Shown here one piece after another: positions 51,031 to 58,113 of a DNA stretch of 64,000 nt. Made by a program: the position numbers and the translations under genes. The DNA comes from NORP259 sp041398705 (GTDB lineage Bacteria > Planctomycetota > UBA1135 > GCA-002686595), in the NCBI GenBank assembly GCA_041398705.1, contig JAWKUI010000004.1, positions 310,001-374,000 on the forward strand. Direction: 5' to 3'. The notes beneath the pieces were generated by a model that was not told where the DNA came from, did no database searches, and worked only from the letters and a program-made list of their open reading frames with translations. How positions within the stretch are numbered: position 1 is the stretch's first letter; each line of letters opens with the position of its first letter.

Positions 51031-51879
51031 GTGGATACCTCACTCAGAGAAATCATCGTCGACATGCGCAGCCTCGAGCCCTTCCCCGAGGTTGCTTCCC
51101 GCATCCTGACCCTTGCGGGCAAACCGGAGGTGATTCCCGATGAGATCATCGAAGTCGTGCAGACCGATCCCGGGGTCACGGCCAAGGTGCTCAAGCTCAC
51201 CAACTCCGCGTACTACGGCTTCCAGCGGGAGATCGGCTCCCTGTGGGAGGCTGGCAACATGCTCGGCGTCGACGCCCTGGTCAACCTCGTATTGACCTCG
51301 AGCGCCAACCGCTACTTCCGCCACTTCGGCAAGGCGCGCAGCGATGCCCGCAACGGCCTGTGGTACCGCAGCATCTCCCAGGCCCTCGCCAGCCGCTTAA
51401 TCGCGGAACGTTTCGGCTACGAGAGCCCCGACCGCGCGTACACCGCCGGACTGCTGCAGAACATCGGCGAAGTCGTGCTCGACCGCTTCTACAGCGACGC
51501 CCTGCCCCGCGTGCGCGCCGAAGTGGCCCACGGGCGCACCCCGTTGCAGGCGGAGAAGGTCATCCTCGGCATGCACCACGCGGAAATCGGCGCGCGCCTG
51601 GGCAGCAACTGGAAACTGCCGCTGTTCCTCGTGGACACGATCCGCTTCCACCACTCCCCCGATCAAGCCAGCATCGATCCGCTCTTGACTTCGGCCGTAC
51701 ACCTGGCGGAAACCCTGCTGGACCTGAATCAACCCGGCGACCTGCGCCTGCCCCACGAAGTGTGCGAGGCGGCGTTGGAGCTCACCGGGCTCGATCCCGA
51801 CGACTTCGGCATGATCTTCCACAACTTGGAAGCCGAACTCGCCCGGGCCCAGGAGTGGCTCATCGACGAGCCCGCCTGA
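51031..51879 (+). CDS. HDOD-domain signalling protein
   Basis: 282 residues, nearly all a single HDOD domain: VASRILTLAGKPEVIPDEI, VVQTDPGVTAKVLKLTNSAYYG, WEAGNMLGVDALVNLVL, LLQNIGEVVLDRF and MHHAEIGARLGSNWKLP. HDOD is a non-catalytic relative of HD phosphohydrolases used in chemosensory, c-di-GMP and competence signalling. GTG start at 51031 preceded by GGAGA. Single gene; no effector domain attached. Confidence 0.9.
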   Translation: MDTSLREIIVDMRSLEPFPEVASRILTLAGKPEVIPDEIIEVVQTDPGVTAKVLKLTNSAYYGFQREIGSLWEAGNMLGVDALVNLVLTSSANRYFRHFGKARSDARNGLWYRSISQALASRLIAERFGYESPDRAYTAGLLQNIGEVVLDRFYSDALPRVRAEVAHGRTPLQAEKVILGMHHAEIGARLGSNWKLPLFLVDTIRFHHSPDQASIDPLLTSAVHLAETLLDLNQPGDLRLPHEVCEAALELTGLDPDDFGMIFHNLEAELARAQEWLIDEPA

Positions 51880-51902
51880 CCGCCGGCGCCCGATCCGGGC
51901 AC

Positions 51903-51925
51903 AAAAAAAGCCGGCTCGGGCCGGC
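51903..51925 (-). terminator. Intrinsic terminator downstream of tRNA-His
   Basis: GCCGGC (51910-51915) pairs with GCCGGC (51920-51925), with a four-base loop. On the minus strand the stem is followed by seven Ts. It may also lie under the end of the HDOD transcript. Confidence 0.75.
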
Positions 51926-51936
51926 CTCAAGGTCCT

Positions 51937-51974
51937 GCGTGCCTCCCCCGAACTGGGCGTGCCTCCCCCGAACT
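51937..51974. repeat. Two copies of an 18-base direct repeat
   Basis: GCGTGCCTCCCCCGAACT at 51937-51954 and again at 51957-51974, a period of 20 bases, between the terminator and tRNA-His. Function unknown; could be leftover of a small duplication. Confidence 0.6.
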
Positions 51975-52015
51975 AGGGAAGTGCGCTCCATCCGGAGCGC
52001 CGGGCAAGGTAGGAG

Positions 52016-52093
52016 TGGGGTGGGTGACGGGGATCGAACCCGCGACTTCCAGAACCACAATCTGGCGCTCTAACCGACTGAGCTACACCCACC
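52016..52093 (-). tRNA. tRNA-His (anticodon GTG)
   Basis: Cloverleaf on the minus strand: acceptor GTGGGTG (from 52092) with CACCCAC (52020-52026), D-arm GCTC/GAGC, anticodon arm CCAGA-TTGTGGT-TCTGG with anticodon GTG, T-arm GCGGG-TTCGATC-CCCGT. G-1 (52093) opposite discriminator C73 (52019) is the histidine identity pair and is encoded. CCA is encoded at 52016-52018. Confidence 0.95.
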
Positions 52094-52142
52094 ATGCATG
52101 GGGTCCGCGGGCCGAGCGGCCAACGCACCTTGAGCGGGGAGA

Positions 52143-52171
52143 AGCATCGGGTTCCCCGCCGCCCTTGTCAA
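52143..52171 (-). promoter_or_regulatory. Predicted promoter of tRNA-His
   Basis: On the minus strand a perfect TTGACA (52166-52171), 17-base spacer, and GATGCT (52143-52148), about 50 bases upstream of the tRNA 5' end. Confidence 0.55.
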
Positions 52172-52212
52172 GCACGCGGGCGGGCCAATTTTGGCCGCTC
52201 CCGTCGTGCCGG

Positions 52213-52689
52213 CTACCAGCCGAACGCCAGGCGGCGCAGCAGACCGCGCTCCTTGGCTTGCGGTGCCGGCGGGGCCGCCAGGCGGTGCTGGCGCTGTTCG
52301 AGCATCTCCACCCGCTGTTGCAGGCGGCGGTTCTCTTCCTGGAGCGTGCCGACAAGCACCAGCAGGCGCCGGCCCTGCGCCGCCTCCGCAGCGCGGTCGG
52401 CTTCGAGCCGATCCACGTAACGCGTGGTTCCGCGTTCGACGAGCTGGGCCGTCTCCAGCTCCTTGCGGGTGGTCCAATGCAGAGCTTCGAGCTCCTCCAA
52501 ATCGCGCGACAGGCGGGCAACCTGCCGCTGGTACCCCCGTTCGATGCGACCCGGCCCCACCGGCCGCGGCTGGACCCCGGGGCGCGGAATCTCATAGGCG
52601 ATCAAGGGCATCGGCGGCGGACTGGATTGCAGCTGGGCGGAGTCGAGCATGGCGCGTACCTCGGGAAGGGTCCCCTCAACGGCATCCAT
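52213..52689 (-). CDS. Coiled-coil protein of unknown function
   Basis: 158 residues, no signal peptide or membrane helix. From about residue 50 to 130 the sequence has leucine/arginine heptads (ARLSRDLEELEALHWTTRKE; LVLVGTLQEENRRLQQRVEM) typical of a dimeric coiled coil. The N-terminus is proline-rich. No family recognised. Divergent from the zinc-ribbon gene. Confidence 0.55.
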   Translation of the reverse strand: MDAVEGTLPEVRAMLDSAQLQSSPPPMPLIAYEIPRPGVQPRPVGPGRIERGYQRQVARLSRDLEELEALHWTTRKELETAQLVERGTTRYVDRLEADRAAEAAQGRRLLVLVGTLQEENRRLQQRVEMLEQRQHRLAAPPAPQAKERGLLRRLAFGW

Positions 52690-52759
52690 CGGCCGGAAGC
52701 GGCGAAACTTTCCCTGCAGCCGGCCCGCACCCCGGTCCCGGGCCTATAGAGTTGCAGCC

Positions 52760-53152
52760 ATGGCATCCCCCGCCGATCCCGACCCGCCCCAGGACCCCAC
52801 GATCCCGCCCAAGAGCTACGGGAACATGGGTCCCGAGCATTGGACCCGGACCCGGGAAACCCGCAATGCGGAAGCCATCGACTACTACCGCGAGCGCAGC
52901 CGGGCGCCGGGGGTGGCGGAAGGCGGGGGTCCGCGCAACTTCTACTGCATGGAATGCGACGGGGTGATCCCCCACGACCCGCCGGCCACGACCTGCCCCC
53001 ACTGCGGGGCGGCGGTCTCGGGGCAGACCCGGCGCTACTTCAATTGGGTGGAGATCGACTCCCCGCCCGACAGCGACTGGAAAGCCCTGCGCCCCTACTT
53101 CCTGGCGGCCGCCCTGCTGCTGGGGCTGCTCGTGTGGTGGATTGTGCGCTAA
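52760..53152 (+). CDS. Zinc-ribbon protein with C-terminal membrane anchor
   Basis: 130 residues. The middle has CMEC (YCMECDGVIPHD) and CPHC (TTCPHCGAAVSG), a pair of CxxC knuckles that should bind zinc. The last 20 residues are one hydrophobic helix (YFLAAALLLGLLVWWIV) leaving almost nothing outside, so it is a tail-anchored protein. Function unknown. ATG at 52760. It precedes the ThiF/MoeB-like gene by 34 bases. Confidence 0.65.
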   Translation: MASPADPDPPQDPTIPPKSYGNMGPEHWTRTRETRNAEAIDYYRERSRAPGVAEGGGPRNFYCMECDGVIPHDPPATTCPHCGAAVSGQTRRYFNWVEIDSPPDSDWKALRPYFLAAALLLGLLVWWIVR

Positions 53153-53186
53153 GCCACCCCATCGTTTCGAATAGGATCCCGCGCCC

Positions 53187-54206
53187 ATGCCCGGCCCCCA
53201 GCACCGCTTCGATCGCCAGACCCGCTTTGCCCCGCTCGGCACGGCGGGGCAGCAACGGCTGGAGACCAGCCGCGTCCTGATCCTCGGAACCGGCGCCCTC
53301 GGCGGGGTGCTCGCGCAGAACCTCGTGCGCTCGGGCATCGGCCAGGTGGTGCTAGCCGACCGAGATTCGGTGGCTTGGTCGAACCTTCCGCGGCAGGTCC
53401 TATTCGAGGAGCGCCATGCGCGCGAGGCCGCGCCCAAAGCCCTCGCCGCCAAAGAAACCCTGCAGCGCATCGGCGGCCCCTCGCAGATCGAAGCCTTTGC
53501 CGTGCACGTCGACGCGGACAACCTGCCTGACCTTGCCGCTGGCGCGCACCTCGTGCTCGACGGCACGGACAACCTCGAGACGCGGTACCTGCTCAACGAC
53601 TATTGCGTGCGTAGCGGCGTGCCTTGGGTCTACGCCGGCGTGGTCGGCGGCGGCGGCCTGGTGCTTGCGATCCGACCCGGGCAAGGCCCGTGTCTGCGTT
53701 GCTTGTTCCCCGAACCCCCGCCCGCGGGAAGCCTGGAGACCTGCGACACCGCGGGTGTGCTGATGCCTGCCGTCGGCGCGGTCGCTTCGATCGCGAGCGG
53801 GCTCGCCTTGCGCCTGCTCGTGGCGCCCGAGGATCTGCAAGCACAACTGATCGAAGTCGACGTGTGGCGCGGCTCGACGCGTTCGCTGCCGTTGCCGCGC
53901 AACCCCGATTGCCCGGCCTGCGTGCGCGGCGAGTTCCCCTTCCTAGACACGCCCCTGCGCGAACGCAGCTTGACCTTGTGCGGGCGCAACACAGTGCAGG
54001 TGCGCGGCCGTGGAGAATCCCTGGATCTGGATGCGATGGCGCAACGCCTGCGAGCCGTGGATTCCTCCGCGCAGAACATCGGTCCTTTTGTGCGCGCCAC
54101 CCTCGACGGTTTGCGCGTGACCCTCTTCCGCGACGGCCGCGCTTTGCTCGAAGGTACCGACGACGCGGGTCGCGCCTTGTCCGTCTATGACCGCTACCTC
54201 GCCTGA
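53187..54206 (+). CDS. ThiF/MoeB-family E1-like adenylyltransferase
   Basis: 339 residues. Adenylates the C-terminal Gly-Gly of a ThiS/MoaD-type sulfur carrier, for thiamine or molybdopterin synthesis. ATP-binding RVLILGTGALGGVLAQNLVR, metal/ATP Asp in VLDGTDNLETRYLLND, zinc ligands CLRC and CPAC; the C-terminus (GLRVTLFRDGRALLEGTDDA; LSVYDRYLA) is the usual MoeB/ThiF tail of this branch. No carrier protein or rhodanese domain is adjacent. Overlaps the next gene by 20 bases. Confidence 0.88.
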   Translation: MPGPQHRFDRQTRFAPLGTAGQQRLETSRVLILGTGALGGVLAQNLVRSGIGQVVLADRDSVAWSNLPRQVLFEERHAREAAPKALAAKETLQRIGGPSQIEAFAVHVDADNLPDLAAGAHLVLDGTDNLETRYLLNDYCVRSGVPWVYAGVVGGGGLVLAIRPGQGPCLRCLFPEPPPAGSLETCDTAGVLMPAVGAVASIASGLALRLLVAPEDLQAQLIEVDVWRGSTRSLPLPRNPDCPACVRGEFPFLDTPLRERSLTLCGRNTVQVRGRGESLDLDAMAQRLRAVDSSAQNIGPFVRATLDGLRVTLFRDGRALLEGTDDAGRALSVYDRYLA

Positions 54207-54813
54207 ACCGCGGCTGGTAATCCTGGCCGCGGGCGCTTCGACGCGTTTGGGCCAGCCGAAGGCCTTGGTGCCGATCGACGGGCAAAATGCGCTGCAACGC
54301 TACTGCGCAGTGGCGCGCGAGTTGCTGAACGAAGGACCGATCGTGGTCACCGGTGCCCACCACGCGGAGATCGCAGCCCAGGCCCCGGCAGGCGCCCAAC
54401 TCGTGCACAACGCGTTATGGCAAGACGGCCGCACCGGTTCGCTGCAATGCGCTTGGCGCGCCGCCCCCGGGCGGGACCTGCTCGTCGCCCCGGCCGATGT
54501 GCCCCGGGTGCCAATCGATGTGTTCGCCCTGCTGCTCGCCGCCTGGCACGCGGCCGCAAACCCAGCGATGGGATGGCTTGCCCCATTCTGGGCCGGTCCC
54601 GATCCCACGAGCGGATACGGCCATCCGGTGTGCATCGGCCGCTCGCTGGCTGCACAACTGGAAGATTTTTCCAGCGATACGCCCCTGCGCGCATTGCGTA
54701 CAGCGGCCCGGCCCCTGTGGCAGGTGGCCGTGCGTCACCCTGAGATCCTGGAGGATCTCGACACGCCGGCGGATCTGGATGCGCTTTCGAAACCTCCGCC
54801 CGAAGCGCTTTAG
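54187..54813 (+). CDS. MocA-like molybdopterin cytidylyl/nucleotidyltransferase
   Basis: 208 residues. The signature LVILAAGASTRLGQPKALVP and LLVAPADVPRVP followed by GYGHPVCIG identify the MobA-like NTP transferase family, in its MocA (CTP:molybdopterin) branch rather than MobA (ILCGGxSxRMG). Candidate roles are MCD-cofactor synthesis for xanthine-oxidase-type enzymes, or another sugar-like nucleotidyl transfer. Translationally coupled to the ThiF/MoeB-like gene by a 20-base overlap, which supports a molybdenum-cofactor function for both. Confidence 0.82.
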   Translation: MTATSPEPRLVILAAGASTRLGQPKALVPIDGQNALQRYCAVARELLNEGPIVVTGAHHAEIAAQAPAGAQLVHNALWQDGRTGSLQCAWRAAPGRDLLVAPADVPRVPIDVFALLLAAWHAAANPAMGWLAPFWAGPDPTSGYGHPVCIGRSLAAQLEDFSSDTPLRALRTAARPLWQVAVRHPEILEDLDTPADLDALSKPPPEAL

Positions 54814-54905
54814 AAGGGCATTGGCAGGGGTCGAAGAGGGACGAGCTCCAGTTTTGGTGCTTTCCTGCCAGTTCCCCTCCCCCAGCCCCCCCCCGACCCC
54901 CACTA

Positions 54906-57900
54906 ATGAGTTTCCAAGGCGACGTCCGCGGCATTGGCCTCGCGGAACTGCTGCAGGGCCTCGCACGCGGCCGTAAGGAAGGTCTGCTCACGCTAGGCGG
55001 CGATGGACGCACCAGCTGTCTGATCGGCCTCACCGACGGGCGCCTCGTTCTGCTGCCCGACGAAGACGAGCGTGAAGAGGAACTGGCCGCCCGCATCCGC
55101 GAAGCCTATGCCCACGGCTTGGAGGATTGCGTCGAACCCGCGCAGATCGAAGCCCTCGGCGGGGCCCGGCGCCTCGAGTCCCTCTACAGCCTGCTCGACG
55201 GCGGTGAGGTGCACTTCCGCTTCGATCCGGGCGACCTCGCCCAACTCGACGCGGGCATAGGCCCCGGCAGCGGCACCCAGCTCGAGATCATCCTGCTCGA
55301 GTACGCGCGCATCTCCGACGAGCTCGAAGGGTTCCCGGACCTTTCGTTCCTGGCACCGAACGCGGTGCCCCAATGGGTCGATCCCTCGCGCGCTGGGGAA
55401 GTCAACCAACGCGTGCTCGCCGAGATCGACGGGCGCTCGACCATCCAGGAAATCGGCGACCGCCTCGCGTGGCCGCGGCGCGTCCTGCGCCTGACCCTGG
55501 CGGGCCTGTTCCAACACGGCGCCTTGCGCCTGTCCACCCACCAGGAACTGCTCGCGCTCACCCTCCAGGAGATGGAAGCGCGCCAATTCCTGCGCGCCTG
55601 TCAGCGTCTGCGCGCCTGGGTGCGCACGAGTCCGCCCGGCCCCTTGCACCCCGAGATCGCTGCCTTGCTCAGCGAAGAGTGGGTCGCCGGCCGCCTGCCC
55701 GCGTCGATGCGCGGCATGTTGCCCCGCGAAACCCGCGCCTTGCTGCGCCGACTCGACGCCAGCCTCGGCAACCCGGGCACCGCGGTAGCCCACTGGAACG
55801 AAGCGGTCCAGATCCATCCGGACGATGCGGTCTGCCGCATGCACGCCATGGGCTTGCAGTACGCGGAAGACGACCGCTCCGATCGGCCTTCCGTGCGCGA
55901 CCTGCTGGCTTTGGCCCGCCGCCTGAAGGAACTCGGCAGCCCGGCCCGTGGCGCGCCGCTGCTCCTGATCGCCGTCCAGAAGAAGCCCGAAGGCGTGGGC
56001 CAGAAACTCGAGGTCGGCCTCGGCCTGCTCGAAGCCGGTCAACCCGAACACGGTGGTCCGTGGGTGCTTTCCGCGGCCCACGCGCTCGTGGACCGCGGCC
56101 AGGCGGACCGGGCCCTCGGCCCCCTGCGCATGCTGATCCAGGCCTACCCGCAAAGCCGGGAGGCCAAGGCGCTGCTCACCAAGGCCAAGCGGGCTTCGAC
56201 CCAGGCCAAGAAGATGCGCCGCAACATGGCGATCGGCGCGGCGGGTCTGACCCTGCTGGCGGCCGGTGCCTTCGTGAAAGTGCGCTCGGACCACAAGCTG
56301 CGCGTGCAACTCGATGAAGTGCGCGCCCTGGTGGACACGCCCGATGCGGCCCTCGCCGCCCTCAACCGCTACTTCGCCGAGTCGGAGAGCGTCAAGGTAC
56401 TCGAGCTGCGTCGCCGCATCGAAGAAAGCCAGCGGGCGATCGAGATCAAGCAGAAGGACGCCTGGCTCGACAGCTACAAGGCGGCCCAGGAAGCGGCCAA
56501 GAACAAGGTTCCGTCGGAGGCCCTCGAGGTCATCCGCGCGGTGACCCCGCCGCCGCGGTTGATGCTGCTCAAGGAAACTTGGCCGGCGATTCCGGACTTG
56601 TATGAGCTCATGGGCAAACGCCTGGCGAGCGAACTGAGCGAGCAGGGCACCGTGCGTGCCTCGGCGCCCGCGCAGATCCGCATGGAGCAGGAACTGCTGG
56701 CCCAGGCCCACAACCTGCGCGACCTGTTGAGCGAGGGCGAGCGCAACTCCCCCGCCGGCATCGCGTTGCTCGAGTGGGTGGCGGGTTTCGAACTCGACAT
56801 CCAGAAGCGCGTCGATGCCCGGGGCGGCCTGGAGGAACAGGACCGCCACCGCAGCAACCTGCGCCGCCAGGACGAACTGCGTGACCAGGCCGAGAAGGCC
56901 GTGGCGCAAGGCGACTACGAACGGGCCCTCGGCGCCTACGAGGAGATCCTCGGCGGCGAACTCGACCCGCGCGTGCGCGAATTTGTTGAGCCCAAGGCCA
57001 TCGAACTGCGCTCGATCCTCGAGGCGATCGCCGAAGGCCGGATCCTGGCGAACGAAGGCAAACATCCCCAGGCTTTGGCTCTGCTCCAGGAACGCATCAG
57101 CGATCGCTCCAACCTCGATCGCATCATGTTGCCCTGGAAGGTCGACTCCTTCCCCAGCGGGGCGCGCGTGATGACCGATTCGGGCAAGGAATACACCACG
57201 CCCTTCGACATCGAGACCAAAACCAGCGAAGCGCTGCACCTGACCTTCACCAGCCCCGGCTTTGCCCCCGAGGTCGTGGATATCGATCGTCCCGGCGACT
57301 TGTTCATCTACCTCTCCCGCACCCCACAGGTCTCCTGGCAGACCGAAGGTCGCGTGGACGCGGTGCCGGTTCCCTACGAGCAGGACCAGATCGTGGTCGA
57401 TCGCACGGGCCACATCGCGCGCATCCAACCGGGGGACAAGGTGCTCTGGAACAAGCAGATCCCGACCCTCTCCGGCGTGGCCCGCGCCCCCGTCTTCTTC
57501 CCCGGCGGCAGCGACAAACTGCTGCTCGTGACCGAAGAAGGCTCGGCCTGGTTCGTGTCCGCCGTCGACGGGGCTTTGGAAGGTCCCTGGGACCTGAAGT
57601 TGCCCCCGCGCGTCGGCCCCCTCGCGAACAGCACGCACGTCCACGTGATGCTGTCCGACGGGACTTGGGTCGCCTGGCGGGAGGCGCTGCAACCCGACGT
57701 GTTGCCCGTGGGCTTTGAGCCTTACGACCAGAGCTCGTGCGCCAGCTACCGCTACGGTCCGGACAACGGCATGCAGGTCCTGCGCAGCCGCGAAGGCGAG
57801 GTCAAGACCTTGGTGAGCCGCTTCACCGGCTGGAAGGCCGAGGTCAAGGGCGACACCCTGGTCGTGCGCGACCCCGAGGGCAACGGCGGCTTCGGCTCGA

Positions 57901-58019
57901 AGATCCGGGGCAGCTGGACTTTCCTCGCGTGGGAGCCTGCCAGCAACACGTATCCCAAGGGCCGTTTGTGGCTCTCGGACGAAGCGGGCCTGCGCGCCCT
58001 CGTGCCGCGCCCCGAGTAG
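54906..58019 (+). CDS. Large DUF4388/PATAN-type protein with membrane helix and PEGA-like domain
   Basis: 1037 residues. N-terminal about 110 residues (MSFQGDVRGIGLAELLQGLA with EGLLTLGGDGRTSCLIGLTDG) match DUF4388, a PatA N-terminal-like domain seen in bacterial signalling and gliding proteins. Residues about 120-430 are helical with TPR-like stretches. One membrane helix follows (NMAIGAAGLTLLAAGAFVKV, about 440-460). Then a long coiled coil and repeat region, a PEGA-like segment (WKVDSFPSGARVMTDSGKEY then LHLTFTSPGFAPEVVDI, about 740-800) and a beta-propeller-like end. PEGA-like domains are usually extracytoplasmic, so the helix may link an intracellular sensor to an envelope-facing part. 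No operon partner. Confidence 0.8.
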   Translation: MSFQGDVRGIGLAELLQGLARGRKEGLLTLGGDGRTSCLIGLTDGRLVLLPDEDEREEELAARIREAYAHGLEDCVEPAQIEALGGARRLESLYSLLDGGEVHFRFDPGDLAQLDAGIGPGSGTQLEIILLEYARISDELEGFPDLSFLAPNAVPQWVDPSRAGEVNQRVLAEIDGRSTIQEIGDRLAWPRRVLRLTLAGLFQHGALRLSTHQELLALTLQEMEARQFLRACQRLRAWVRTSPPGPLHPEIAALLSEEWVAGRLPASMRGMLPRETRALLRRLDASLGNPGTAVAHWNEAVQIHPDDAVCRMHAMGLQYAEDDRSDRPSVRDLLALARRLKELGSPARGAPLLLIAVQKKPEGVGQKLEVGLGLLEAGQPEHGGPWVLSAAHALVDRGQADRALGPLRMLIQAYPQSREAKALLTKAKRASTQAKKMRRNMAIGAAGLTLLAAGAFVKVRSDHKLRVQLDEVRALVDTPDAALAALNRYFAESESVKVLELRRRIEESQRAIEIKQKDAWLDSYKAAQEAAKNKVPSEALEVIRAVTPPPRLMLLKETWPAIPDLYELMGKRLASELSEQGTVRASAPAQIRMEQELLAQAHNLRDLLSEGERNSPAGIALLEWVAGFELDIQKRVDARGGLEEQDRHRSNLRRQDELRDQAEKAVAQGDYERALGAYEEILGGELDPRVREFVEPKAIELRSILEAIAEGRILANEGKHPQALALLQERISDRSNLDRIMLPWKVDSFPSGARVMTDSGKEYTTPFDIETKTSEALHLTFTSPGFAPEVVDIDRPGDLFIYLSRTPQVSWQTEGRVDAVPVPYEQDQIVVDRTGHIARIQPGDKVLWNKQIPTLSGVARAPVFFPGGSDKLLLVTEEGSAWFVSAVDGALEGPWDLKLPPRVGPLANSTHVHVMLSDGTWVAWREALQPDVLPVGFEPYDQSSCASYRYGPDNGMQVLRSREGEVKTLVSRFTGWKAEVKGDTLVVRDPEGNGGFGSKIRGSWTFLAWEPASNTYPKGRLWLSDEAGLRALVPRPE

Positions 58020-58039
58020 GTTCTCCCGGCCACGCAATC

Positions 58040-58077
58040 GCGCGGGCGCCCCTTCCTTTCGGAGGGGGCGCCCGCGC
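58040..58077. terminator. Hairpin between the DUF4388 gene and the convergent secreted protein gene
   Basis: 13-base perfect stem (58040-58052 with 58065-58077), loop of 12 bases, no T-run on either side. May act as a bidirectional, factor-assisted terminator. Confidence 0.55.
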
Positions 58078-58113
58078 TCGTATGCCGCCCTTGTCCGGGT
58101 GGACAGCGGTCGC

